A stretch of DNA of 64,000 bases from Rhizobium phaseoli (GTDB lineage Bacteria > Pseudomonadota > Alphaproteobacteria > Rhizobiales > Rhizobiaceae): positions 1 through 64,000 of the forward strand of contig NZ_WUFT01000005.1 of assembly GCF_010668805.1 (NCBI RefSeq). The letters are read 5' to 3'. The position numbers were made by a program, and so were the translations under genes. This document shows positions 34,761 through 44,516 of the stretch, in pieces. Every line of letters begins with the position of its first letter. The stretch's first letter is position 1. The notes under the pieces were generated by a model, which saw nothing but the letters and a program-made list of their open reading frames with translations, was not told the DNA's origin and did not search any database.

Positions 34761-35384
34761 ATGACCGAACAATCTGTATCGATTCGATCCATCTGCGTTT
34801 ACTGCGGCTCAAGGCCGGGACGCGATCCCTCCCACATGGCGGCCGGGCGTGCTCTCGGAAGAGAGATCGCCGAATACGGCCTGCGCCTCGTCTATGGCGG
34901 GGGTACCAAAGGCATCATGGGCGCGGTCGCCAGCGGCGTGCTCTCAGGCGGCGGCCAGGTCACGGGCATTATCCCCGAATTCCTGATCGATATGGAAGCG
35001 ACTCGCCACTCGCTCGGTCAGCTCAACGAACTTATTGTAACCCCTGACATGCATGCGCGCAAACACACGATGTTCGAGCGTTCCGATGCTTTCGTCGCGC
35101 TGCCCGGCGGCATCGGTACGCTGGAGGAGATCGTCGAGATCATGACCTGGGCACAGCTCGGCCGCCACGAAAAGCCGATGGTTTTTGCCAACGTCAACGG
35201 TTTCTGGGATCCGATGATGGAACTGATGCGCCATATGACCGAAGAAGGCTTCCTGCACACCGCCCACCGGGTGCAGCCGCTCGTCGTCGACGAGATCTCC
35301 GGCATCATTCCGGCGATCATGGCCCAGGCAGCCCAACTCGCCGCCGATCGTGACGGCGAGGATGCGGTGATCTCGAAGATGTAG
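34761..35384 (+). CDS. LOG-family protein (cytokinin riboside 5'-monophosphate phosphoribohydrolase type)
   Basis: A 207-residue Rossmann-like protein of the TIGR00730 group. Both LOG motifs are intact: GGGTKGIMG (46-54) and PGGIGTLEE (about 113-121), with the catalytic Arg in MHARKHTMFERSD. LOG enzymes release free cytokinin bases from their nucleotides in plants and some bacteria, others are AMP/IMP nucleosidases. In a plant-associated bacterium cytokinin activation is a fair guess but not shown. The ATG at 34761 is preferred to a TTG 12 bases upstream. It diverges from the LysM gene over 154 bases. Confidence 0.92.
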   Translation: MTEQSVSIRSICVYCGSRPGRDPSHMAAGRALGREIAEYGLRLVYGGGTKGIMGAVASGVLSGGGQVTGIIPEFLIDMEATRHSLGQLNELIVTPDMHARKHTMFERSDAFVALPGGIGTLEEIVEIMTWAQLGRHEKPMVFANVNGFWDPMMELMRHMTEEGFLHTAHRVQPLVVDEISGIIPAIMAQAAQLAADRDGEDAVISKM

Positions 35385-35402
35385 AAGTCCGGACGGGCGC
35401 TC

Positions 35403-36317
35403 TCAGCGCCCGCGGCTTCCCCTCAGCATCGACCAGCTGTAGAGGACCAGCCCTGCCCAGATCAGCGGGAAGGCAATCATGCGCGCCGTGCCAAGCGGCT
35501 CTTGGAAGACGAAGACCGCGATCAGGAAAATCATCGTCGGCGCGATATACTGCATGATGCCGATCGTCGAGAGTTTCAGCAGCTTGGCGCCGTTGGCATA
35601 GATCATCAACGGCACGGCGGTGATGACGCCGCAGCCGAGCAGCAGCGTCGTATCGGCAAGGCCGGTGCGGTAGAGGTGGCCCTGGCCGCTCCCGAATTCG
35701 AGATAGAGGATATAGAGCAGGGCTGGCCCGCTGAGGATCAGCACTTCGAGGAAGAAGCCCTGGTTCGGCCCGAGCGGCAGCGTCTTGCGCAGTAATGCAT
35801 AAAATCCCCACGAGATCGCCAGCGTCAGCGCCACCCATGGAATGCCGCCGCTATCGAATGCGAGAATGGCGACGGCAAGCCCTGCCAGCGCGATCGCGGC
35901 GATCTGCAGCGGCTGCAGCTTTTCCTTGAGCAGCACCGCGCCGAGGAAGATGCTGAACAGCGGATTGATGAAATAGCCGAGCGCCGCATCGAGCGAATGG
36001 CCGGCGCCGATCGCCCAGACATAGGTGCCCCAGTTGACGGTGATCAGCGACGCCGTCAATGCCGCCATCGCCAGCATGCGCGGTGAGCGCAATGCCGTCG
36101 CGATATCCTGTGTGCGCCCGAGCACGATCAGAACGATGCCTGCCAGCGGCAGCGACCAGACGATGCGGTGGGCGATCACCTCGGCCGGCGAGATATGCGC
36201 CACCGCCTTCATGTAGATCGGCAGAAAGCCCCAGAGCAGATAGGCCGCCAGCGCGAAGGCGAAACCGCGCGGACTGTCTTCGTTCTTGGCCAAGGGAACG
36301 GATGCATCGGTCGACAT
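35403..36317 (-). CDS. rarD: RarD-type EamA family permease
   Basis: A 304-residue inner membrane protein with ten hydrophobic segments of the drug/metabolite transporter superfamily. FALAAYLLWGFLPIYMKAV at the start and ELILRG-free, YFINPLFSIFLGAVLLKEKL in the middle are RarD features (named for chloramphenicol sensitivity in Pseudomonas). Substrate unknown. It converges with the LOG gene with only 18 bases between stops, and it is divergent from nothing on its other side; cimA follows in the same strand after 162 bases. Confidence 0.9.
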   Translation of the reverse strand: MSTDASVPLAKNEDSPRGFAFALAAYLLWGFLPIYMKAVAHISPAEVIAHRIVWSLPLAGIVLIVLGRTQDIATALRSPRMLAMAALTASLITVNWGTYVWAIGAGHSLDAALGYFINPLFSIFLGAVLLKEKLQPLQIAAIALAGLAVAILAFDSGGIPWVALTLAISWGFYALLRKTLPLGPNQGFFLEVLILSGPALLYILYLEFGSGQGHLYRTGLADTTLLLGCGVITAVPLMIYANGAKLLKLSTIGIMQYIAPTMIFLIAVFVFQEPLGTARMIAFPLIWAGLVLYSWSMLRGSRGR

Positions 36318-36479
36318 CGGGCGTTTCCATCTTTGTTCTTCTTCTGATCCGGCCTAGCTTAAGCGCCGTGAATAGGCCAATTCATTTCGTTGAATAAAGG
36401 GCGAAAGGAATTGAAACGGAAACGAGGCAATGGGCGGATGATGGCGGCAACATGCCCGAGCCGAACCGGCGGAATAGAC

Positions 36480-38093
36480 TTATTCCGCCGCGATCTTTCC
36501 TGCCAGCTGCCGATTTTTCATCAGCTTATAGATGACGGAATCCATCAGCGCCTGGAACGAGGCGTCGATGATGTTCTCCGAGACGCCGACCGTCCACCAG
36601 CGCACGCCATCGCTGTCGGTGGACTCGATCAGCACGCGGGTGATCGCCTCGGTGCCGCCATTGAGGATACGCACCTTGAAATCGGCGAGCACCAGATCGT
36701 CGATCTCATGCTGGTATTTGCCGAAATCCTTGCGTAGCGCGAGGTCGAGTGCGTTCACCGGGCCTTCGGCATCGGCAACCGACATCAGCGTCTGGCCGTC
36801 GATGGTGATCTTCACCACCGCCTCCGAGACGATCTTCACGCGGCCAAGACTGTCGAAGCGGCGCTCGATCATCACCCGGAAGCCTTCGATGGTGAAGAAT
36901 TCCGGGATCGTGCCGAGTGTGCGGTGCGCCAGCAGCTCGAAGCTCGCATCCGCGCCCTCATAGGCATAACCGATGGATTCACGTTCCTTGACGATCGAGA
37001 TGAGCAGGTCGAGCTTCGGATCGTCCTTGGCGACGGTAATGCCGCGCCGCTTCAGCGCATTGATGAAATTTGCCTTGCCGCCCTGGTCCGACACCATGAC
37101 CTTGCGGAAGTTGCCGACGGTCTCCGGCGGCACGTGTTCATAGGTCCGAGGGTCCTTGATCAGCGCCGATGCATGGATGCCGGCCTTTGTGGCGAAGGCG
37201 GAAGCGCCGACATAGGGCATCTGATGATCAGGCGAGCGGTTGAGCAGCTCGTCGAAGGCATGTGAGAGCCGGGTGAGATTGAGCAGCCGCTCCTCGTCGA
37301 TCGCCGTTTCGAAACGTGAGGTATAGGCGCTCTTGAGCGCCAGCGTCGGGATCAGCGTCACCAGATTGGCATTGCCGCAACGCTCGCCGATGCCGTTCAG
37401 CGTGCCCTGGATTTGCCGGACGCCGGCTTCGACCGCAGCCAGGGAATTGGCGACCGCCTGGCCGGTGTCGTTATGGGCATGGATGCCAAGACAGTGGCCG
37501 GGAACGCCTGAGGCGATCACCGCCTCGACGATGGCACGCACCTCCGGCGGCTGCGTACCGCCATTGGTGTCGCAGAGCACCACCCAGCGGGCGCCGCTGT
37601 CATAAGCGGTCTTGGCGCAGGCCAGCGCGTAGGCCGGATTGGCCTTGAAGCCGTCGAAGAAATGCTCGCAATCGACAATCGCCTCCTTGCCGGCGCCAAC
37701 CGCCGCCTTGACGCTCTCGGCGATGCTTTCGAGGTTTTCCTCGTTGGTGCAGCCGAGCGCCACCGCGACATGATAATCCCAGCTCTTGGCGACGAAACAG
37801 ATGGCGTCGCTTTTGGCCTGCAGCAGCCCGGCAAGGCCGGGATCGTTGGAAACCGAAACGCCCGCCCGCTTCGTCATGCCGAAGGCGACGAAGCTGGCCT
37901 GGCTGGTGCGCTTCTCGCTGAAAAAGGCGGTATCGGTCGGATTGGCGCCGGGATAGCCGCCCTCGACGTAATCGATGCCGAATTCGTCCAGCATCGCGGC
38001 GATCGCAATCTTGTCCTCGACCGAGAAGTCGATCCCGGGCGTCTGCTGCCCGTCCCGGAGCGTCGTGTCGAAGAGATAGATGCGTTCTTTCAT
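36480..38093 (-). CDS. cimA: Citramalate synthase
   Basis: A 537-residue enzyme that condenses pyruvate and acetyl-CoA to (R)-citramalate, a threonine-independent entry to isoleucine. The catalytic start is FDTTLRDGQQTPG (Arg13, Asp14) and the metal-binding HxH is in CLGIHAHNDTGQ. A LeuA-type regulatory domain covers about 400-530, the usual site of isoleucine feedback. The length and the DTTLRDG form fit CimA (TIGR00977) rather than LeuA. The start at MKERIYLFD is family-typical; the longer frame runs into a dispersed repeat. Confidence 0.93.
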   Translation of the reverse strand: MKERIYLFDTTLRDGQQTPGIDFSVEDKIAIAAMLDEFGIDYVEGGYPGANPTDTAFFSEKRTSQASFVAFGMTKRAGVSVSNDPGLAGLLQAKSDAICFVAKSWDYHVAVALGCTNEENLESIAESVKAAVGAGKEAIVDCEHFFDGFKANPAYALACAKTAYDSGARWVVLCDTNGGTQPPEVRAIVEAVIASGVPGHCLGIHAHNDTGQAVANSLAAVEAGVRQIQGTLNGIGERCGNANLVTLIPTLALKSAYTSRFETAIDEERLLNLTRLSHAFDELLNRSPDHQMPYVGASAFATKAGIHASALIKDPRTYEHVPPETVGNFRKVMVSDQGGKANFINALKRRGITVAKDDPKLDLLISIVKERESIGYAYEGADASFELLAHRTLGTIPEFFTIEGFRVMIERRFDSLGRVKIVSEAVVKITIDGQTLMSVADAEGPVNALDLALRKDFGKYQHEIDDLVLADFKVRILNGGTEAITRVLIESTDSDGVRWWTVGVSENIIDASFQALMDSVIYKLMKNRQLAGKIAAE

Positions 38094-38139
38094 ATCGTTT
38101 CCTCCCGGCAAGCGGGTGTTGTTGTGGTGCGGATGCGGT

Positions 38140-38245
38140 CCCTCATCCGGCTGCCGCCACCTTCTCCCCGTTCTGACGGGGAGAAGGGACATGACGCGCC
38201 GTATCGCAGAGCTCGTTCCCTGTCCCCGCGCGCGGGGTGAGGGGC
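38140..38245. repeat. Dispersed rhizobial hairpin repeat
   Basis: CCCTCATCCGGCTGCCGCCACC, then CTTCTCCCCGTTCTGACGGGGAGAAG (strong hairpin, 38161-38186), and a second hairpin CCCCGCGCGCGGGG. This wording is a common intergenic repeat in rhizobia. It lies between cimA and the proline iminopeptidase gene, at the left edge of the GFA cassette. Confidence 0.8.
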
Positions 38246-38264
38246 CGCCTCAGTCCTTAAACAA

Positions 38265-39696
<1,432 letters not shown>

Positions 39697-39700
<4 letters not shown>

Positions 39701-40185
39701 GAGGTTTCTCCGAGGGGCCAGCTTTTCGTGTCGTGATCGGGGTGCTGATGGTTGCTTGCCGCAATCGCGTCCTCGCGGTCGGGCGTTTCAGCCTGTGGTT
39801 CCAGCGGCAATCCGGGGAGCGCATGAAACCAGGATATTTTGCGGTCGGTATTGGATTGCATCACCGGCCTAACCGCCTCGGGATTATCCAGCGAGCCGAG
39901 CATGATGTTGATGAAATCCGTCCCTGGAATGTCGTAGAACAGCGGCGTGCCGCAATCGCCGCAGAAGCCGCGCCGCACCAGATCCGAGGATTGAAACCAT
40001 TTCGGCGCGCCGCGCGTCAGCTCGAAATATTGACGCTTCGCCGCTGCAAGCGGCATGAAATAATTGCCGGCCGCCTTCTGGCACATGCGGCAATGGCAAA
40101 GGTGGGGATAACCGAGTTCGCCTTCAGCGCGGTAACGCACCGCCCCGCACTGGCACCCGCCGCTTCTGTCTGCGTCCGCTGTCAT
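39697..40185 (-). CDS. GFA-family zinc protein, paralogue 2
   Basis: A 162-residue GFA-family protein with the same Cys pattern (GGCQCGAVRY, CHCRMCQK, FCGDCGTP) as its neighbours. A 15-residue C-terminal extension (EDAIAASNHQHPDHDT...) ends like the others in a PDHDTKSWP motif, as in paralogue 1 (PDHDTQVWP) and 3 (PDHETLAWP). The start is set by AAGGAG before ATG 40185; it overlaps the stop of paralogue 3 by one base (TGATG). Confidence 0.9.
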
Positions 40186-40658
40186 CAGGACTCCTTGGGC
40201 GGCCATGCCAGCGTCTCATGATCGGGATGCTGGAAGGAGACGAGTTCGAGCACGAAAGGGGCGGCCTGCGCATCCTCCTCCGTCCGGTGCCCCGGCAATT
40301 CGTGCAGATGATCGACGAAGTCGATCTTGCCCTCGGTGCCGAATTGCACCACCGGCGGAAGCGCCGAAGGATCATCGAAGGCGCCTGCGGCAATCGCAAG
40401 CCCGTCAGGCGCCTCGTAGGAGAGCGGCGTGCCGCAATCGCCGCAGAAGCCGCGTTCGACGAAATTGGAAGAGCGGAATTTCTTGCGCTCTCCTCGCGTC
40501 CACGCAAAATCGGCGCCGCGCACCGACACCAGCGGCGCATAATAGGCGCCGAACGCCTTCTGGCACATGCGGCAATGACAGATCGACGAATCCTTGAGCT
40601 CGCCGCTGACGCGAAAGCGCACCGCACCGCATTGGCAGCCGCCGGTATAGATGGTCAT
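40185..40658 (-). CDS. GFA-family zinc protein, paralogue 3
   Basis: A 157-residue GFA-family protein (GGCQCGAVRF, CHCRMCQK, FCGDCGTP). Close in wording to paralogues 1 and 2, so the three arose by tandem duplication. The start MTIYTGGCQCG follows GGAAAGGACC. It overlaps the DUF559 gene stop by four bases. Substrates unknown. Confidence 0.9.
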   Translation of the reverse strand: MTIYTGGCQCGAVRFRVSGELKDSSICHCRMCQKAFGAYYAPLVSVRGADFAWTRGERKKFRSSNFVERGFCGDCGTPLSYEAPDGLAIAAGAFDDPSALPPVVQFGTEGKIDFVDHLHELPGHRTEEDAQAAPFVLELVSFQHPDHETLAWPPKES

Positions 40659-41023
40659 GGCAGGTCCTTTCCGATGGTGCGGATGATGTGGGTGCACACG
40701 TTATCGATATCCCGGAGGATATCGTCGTTCCAAAAGCGCAGAACCGTCCAGCCATACGTTTGGAGACGTCGAGCCCGGATATCATCATAGGAGGCGTTCG
40801 AGGCGAGGGCGTGCTGCGAACCGTCTATCTCGACGATAAGGCGATGGGTGGGGCACGCGAAATCAACGATATAACCGGCGATCGGCATTTGTCGGCGGAA
40901 GCTCAGGCCCATCAGGCGATGGGCGCGAAGCGCGTTCCAAAGTTTCAATTCCGCATCGGTCAGAGCTTTGCGCATGCGCCGGGCGTTCGCCCGCCGTTGG
41001 GGCGGAATTGGTGCATGCGGCAT
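40655..41023 (-). CDS. DUF559 endonuclease-fold protein
   Basis: A 122-residue protein of the DUF559 family, which shares the very-short-patch-repair/restriction endonuclease fold. Landmarks: RRMRKALTDAELKLWNALR at the start, the acidic core IVDFACPTHRLIVEIDGSQH (Asp, Glu and Asp in nuclease-type spacing) and GWTVLRFWNDDIL. The residues expected for catalysis are present, but activity is not proven. It heads the five-gene overlapping cassette. The start at MPHAPIPPQ is taken because upstream in-frame sequence runs into the inverted repeat at 41061-41246. Confidence 0.88.
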   Translation of the reverse strand: MPHAPIPPQRRANARRMRKALTDAELKLWNALRAHRLMGLSFRRQMPIAGYIVDFACPTHRLIVEIDGSQHALASNASYDDIRARRLQTYGWTVLRFWNDDILRDIDNVCTHIIRTIGKDLP

Positions 41024-41060
41024 GGCTTGCCTCTCGCTAGAAAGTGACGGGGCGGCGGCA

Positions 41061-41246
41061 CCCCCCTCTGCCCTGCCGGGCATCTCCCCCACAAGGGGGG
41101 AGATCGGATAGGAGCGGCCGCTCACCCTGACCAAACGCCTCAGATGGCCGAAGCCACTTGGCGGGCCGTCTAGATCTCGGGAAGCCGGCGCGTCTTGCCG
41201 ATCTCCCCCCTTGTGGGGGAGATGCCCGGCAGGGCAGAGGGGGGTA
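41061..41246. repeat. Inverted repeat with ~46-base arms
   Basis: Arm one (41061-41107: CCCCCCTCTGCCCTGCCGGG, CATCTCCCCCACAAGGGGGG, AGATCGG) and arm two (41199-41246, the reverse complement) are almost identical and separated by about 90 bases. Each arm itself holds a hairpin (CTCCCCC..GGGGGAG). It is a common rhizobial intergenic repeat, here as a head-to-head pair between cysS and the DUF559 gene. Confidence 0.9.
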
Positions 41247-41267
41247 TCTCTTGCCACCCAACCCATC

Positions 41268-42659
41268 CTATCGCTTGACCTCCCATGTCGTCACCCGCTC
41301 GCCGCTCGCCGTATCCTTGCCGTCCTTCAGCTGGATGCCCTTCGCGGTCAGCTCGTCGCGGATCTTGTCGGCCTCGGCGAAGTTCTTTGCCTTCAGCATT
41401 TCCAAACGCATGGCGACCAGCGCATCGACTGCCGCTGCGACGGCCGCGTCGATTTCAGCCTTCTTTGGCAGTAGGCCGAGGAGAGCAGCCGTTGCCGCGA
41501 AGACGGCGCCGGCGGCGACATCGGTGTGGGCAGCTTGCGCCAGTGCATGCAATGCCTGCACCGCCGCCACCGTGTTGAGGTCGTCGGCCAGCGCATTGAG
41601 CACGGTTTCGTCGGGTGCGGCATCGCCGGCTTCGGTCGCCGGCCATTTGGCCAGCAACCGTTCGGCTTCCTCAAGCCGCTTGATCGAAAAGTCGATCGGC
41701 TCGCGGTAATGCGTCATCAGCATGGCAAGGCGCAGCACCAGGCCCGGCCATTTGCGGCCGCCGAAGGTTTCCGTGTGCAGCAATTCGTGGATGGTGACGA
41801 AATTGCCTTCGGATTTCGACATCTTGCGGCCTTCGACCTGCAGGAAGCCGTTATGCATCCAGACATTCGCCATCACCTCGGTACCGTGGGCGCAGCGCGA
41901 CTGGGCGATCTCGTTTTCATGATGCGGGAAGATCAGATCCAGCCCGCCGCCATGAATGTCGAAGACATCGCCGAGATAACGCCGGCTCATCGCCGAGCAT
42001 TCGATATGCCAGCCCGGCCGGCCGCGGCCCCATGGGCTCTCCCAGCCGGGTTCGTTGTGGCTCGACAGCTTCCAGAGCACGAAATCGCCCGGGTTCTTCT
42101 TGTGCGCGTCGACGGCGATGCGGGCGCCGGCCTGCTGCTCGTCGAGCGGGCGCTTCGAAAGCTGGCCGTAATCCACCATGGACTTGGTGTCGAAGAGCAC
42201 TTCGCCTGCTGCGACATAGGCATGGCCATTGCCGATCAGCTTCTCGATGATCTCGGTCATCTCAGTAATATTGTCGGTCGCCCTCGGCTCGAAGTTCGGC
42301 TCCAGGCAGCCGAGTTCGGCGACGTCGGCGTGAAATTGCGTCTCGGTCTTTTCGGTGACCGCGCGGATCGCTTCGTTGAGTGGCAGGCCGGGATGATCTC
42401 TCAGCGCCCGCGCATTGATCTTGTCGTCGACGTCGGTGATGTTGCGGGCATAGGTGACGTGGTCTTCGCCATAGACATGCCGCAGCAGCCGGAACAGCAC
42501 GTCGAAGACGATGACCGGGCGGGCATTGCCGATATGGGCGAAATCATAGACGGTCGGGCCGCAGACATACATGCGGACATTGTCGGGATCGATCGGCGAA
42601 AGAACCGATTCTTCCCGCGTCAGCGTGTTGTACAGCTTCAGTTCCGGCATGCCGCCCAT
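41268..42659 (-). CDS. cysS: Cysteine--tRNA ligase
   Basis: A 463-residue class I aminoacyl-tRNA synthetase. The HIGH motif appears as HIGN (42-45) and KMSKS is in [10 protein letters not shown]; zinc ligands include Cys33 in YVCGPTVYD and the [19 protein letters not shown] region. The start at ATG 42659 has GGGAGAG upstream and gives the length of rhizobial CysRS; another ATG nine bases later is possible. It is on its own, with an inverted repeat behind it and a 287-base gap to the divergent lysozyme gene. Confidence 0.96.
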   Translation of the reverse strand: MGGMPELKLYNTLTREESVLSPIDPDNVRMYVCGPTVYDFAHIGNARPVIVFDVLFRLLRHVYGEDHVTYARNITDVDDKINARALRDHPGLPLNEAIRAVTEKTETQFHADVAELGCLEPNFEPRATDNITEMTEIIEKLIGNGHAYVAAGEVLFDTKSMVDYGQLSKRPLDEQQAGARIAVDAHKKNPGDFVLWKLSSHNEPGWESPWGRGRPGWHIECSAMSRRYLGDVFDIHGGGLDLIFPHHENEIAQSRCAHGTEVMANVWMHNGFLQVEGRKMSKSEGNFVTIHELLHTETFGGRKWPGLVLRLAMLMTHYREPIDFSIKRLEEAERLLAKWPATEAGDAAPDETVLNALADDLNTVAAVQALHALAQAAHTDVAAGAVFAATAALLGLLPKKAEIDAAVAAAVDALVAMRLEMLKAKNFAEADKIRDELTAKGIQLKDGKDTASGERVTTWEVKR

Positions 42660-42946
42660 TCCACTCTCCCATAAGCACAATCAGAAAAATATCGCGACCG
42701 GCGGGCCGGGGCGTTTCGCATCTTGACTATTTGGGAGACGAAAACGGCCGGGCCAGCGCTTGCGCTAGCGAATAATCTTTCCGCAGATAATGCAGATAAC
42801 CGTTTTCATGCCGCGTTTTATGGCGTGGGAATGACGTTTGGTCAAGAGGGGCGAGGAACGATCTCCGCGGCACGGCTCATCCGCCATTTTCGCGGCACAA
42901 ATCGTTTCTAGACAGGTGCGAATCGACTGAAAATAAGGGGAAATGT

Positions 42947-43696
42947 GTGAGAAGCTTGGGTCGAGGGACGATTGCAGCGACTGCAATTCTGGCAGTCGCA
43001 TTGGCTGCATATTTCGCATACGATTTCGGCATGCTTCGCTTCAACAATCCATCCTTGAGCCGCTATCCGATACAGGGCATCGATGTCAGCCATCACCAGG
43101 GTGACATTGATTGGAAGATGGTGGCCGCGCAGCCCAAAGTCCGTTTCGCGATCATGAAGGCGACCGAAGGCGGAGATCACAAGGATTCGAGGTTCGCCGA
43201 CAACTGGCAGCGCGCCGGCGATGCAGGACTGGTCAGGGGCGCTTATCATTTCTTCACCTTCTGCCGCCCAGGCAAGGATCAGGCGCAGAACGTGTTGGCG
43301 ACCGTGCCGAAACAGCCAGGAATACTGCCGATCGCCGTCGATCTGGAATTCGTCGGCAATTGCAGCAAGGTTCCGACGCTTGAGGAAATGGCGACTGAGG
43401 TGAACGCCTTCTTCACCGAGCTGAAGGGCACCTTTCCGGAAAAGCCGATTTTCTACGTCACGCCGGAGTTCTTCGATCGCTATCTGAAAGGCAATGAATC
43501 ACGCTTCCCCGACCATTACCTATGGCTGCGAAGCGTATTCAAAGAACCGACGCAGGAAGACTGCGGTGGTTGGTCGATCTGGCAATTTGCCGACAACGGC
43601 AATGTCGACGGCATTCAGGGAGCGGTGGACCTCAATGCGCTCTGCCCTGCGGAAACGGGCTTGACACATCTGTTCCCAGCCGTTGCTGTGAAATGA
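42947..43696 (+). CDS. GH25 family lysozyme, membrane-anchored or exported
   Basis: A 249-residue glycoside hydrolase 25 protein. An N-terminal hydrophobic stretch (about 8-27) acts as signal or anchor. The catalytic pair is in PIAVDLEFVG (Asp132, Glu134), with Asp46 in GIDVSHHQGDIDW. The C-terminal WSIWQFADNGNVDGIQGAVD matches family wording, with the Asp in IQGAVD. GH25 enzymes cut the MurNAc-GlcNAc bond of peptidoglycan. The GTG start at 42947 has AAGGGG upstream. Its 3' end lies two bases from the convergent SDR gene stop. Confidence 0.93.
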   Translation: MRSLGRGTIAATAILAVALAAYFAYDFGMLRFNNPSLSRYPIQGIDVSHHQGDIDWKMVAAQPKVRFAIMKATEGGDHKDSRFADNWQRAGDAGLVRGAYHFFTFCRPGKDQAQNVLATVPKQPGILPIAVDLEFVGNCSKVPTLEEMATEVNAFFTELKGTFPEKPIFYVTPEFFDRYLKGNESRFPDHYLWLRSVFKEPTQEDCGGWSIWQFADNGNVDGIQGAVDLNALCPAETGLTHLFPAVAVK

Positions 43697-43698
43697 CG

Positions 43699-44439
43699 CT
43701 ATTCCGGCAGGCGGTAGTCGACGAGCTTGTTTTCCCGCACGATGAACAGTTTGCCCGTCTCGGTCACGCCAGGTCCCGTCAATGGCAGGATCGCCTTGGC
43801 GACCTCGGAAGGATGCGGCAGCGTCTGCGGATCTTCGCCGGGCACCGCCTGGGCGCGCATCGCCGTGCGGGTCGCGCCGGGATCGACGCTGGTGATGCGC
43901 AAGGGCGTCGATTGGCTTTCGCCGGCCCAGGTCCGGGCCAGCGCCTCGACGGCGGCCTTGGAAGCGGAATAGGCGCTCCAGAAGGGCCGGCATTTATGGG
44001 CGGCACCTGATGACAGGATGACGGCGCGGCCGGCATCTGAGCGGGCGAGCAGCGGGTCGACCGAGCGGATCAGCCGCCATGTCGCGGTGACGTTGATGGT
44101 CATCACCTTTTCGAACACCTTCGCCTCGATATGGCCGATCGGTGAAATGACGCCGAGCACGCCGGCATTGGCGACGAGGATATCGAGTTTGCCCCAGCGC
44201 TCGTAGATAGAGCCGCCGAGCGCGTCGATCGCATTCATGTCGGCCAGGTCGAAGGGGACGAGCGTCGTCGTGCCGCCGACCGCGTTGATCGCATCGTCGA
44301 GATCCTCGAGCCCGCCGACCGTGCGGGCGCAGGCGATCACATGGGCGCCGGCTTTGGCAAGCTCCAGCGCCGTGAAATAGCCAATACCGCGCGACGCACC
44401 GGTGACGAGTGCGATCTTGCCCTCAAGATTGATGTTCAT
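43699..44439 (-). CDS. Short-chain dehydrogenase/reductase
   Basis: A 246-residue SDR. The NAD(P) loop is TGASRGIG (13-20), the structural motif is NAG, and the catalytic set is Ser in ILSSGAAH and Y-x3-K in YSASKAAVEA. The Arg in ACARTVGG suggests NADP preference. The substrate is unknown; it sits immediately downstream of purF in the same strand, 77 bases away, as in other Rhizobiales. The start at MNINLEGKIAL has GGAGCAG seven bases upstream. Confidence 0.93.
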   Translation of the reverse strand: MNINLEGKIALVTGASRGIGYFTALELAKAGAHVIACARTVGGLEDLDDAINAVGGTTTLVPFDLADMNAIDALGGSIYERWGKLDILVANAGVLGVISPIGHIEAKVFEKVMTINVTATWRLIRSVDPLLARSDAGRAVILSSGAAHKCRPFWSAYSASKAAVEALARTWAGESQSTPLRITSVDPGATRTAMRAQAVPGEDPQTLPHPSEVAKAILPLTGPGVTETGKLFIVRENKLVDYRLPE

Positions 44440-44469
44440 CTGCTCCGGTTCCGGATTTGCTTGCGAAGG

Positions 44470-44491
44470 CGAGGGGCGCAAGAGCCCCTCG
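44470..44491 (-). terminator. Hairpin between purF and the SDR gene
   Basis: CGAGGGGC-GCAAGA-GCCCCTCG is an eight-pair perfect stem in the 77-base gap, just after the purF stop on the minus strand. No T run follows, so it may slow or partly end transcription or just stabilise mRNA. Confidence 0.4.
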
Positions 44492-44516
44492 GAAGGGAAG
44501 GCAAAGCAGCGGCGGC

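Noticed and set aside
42765..42806. Tiny minus-strand frame MKTVICIICGKIIR with a CxxC
   Set aside because: Only 14 codons, no ribosome site, in the cysS-lysozyme gap; likely chance. The rest of that 287-base gap shows promoter-length sequence only.
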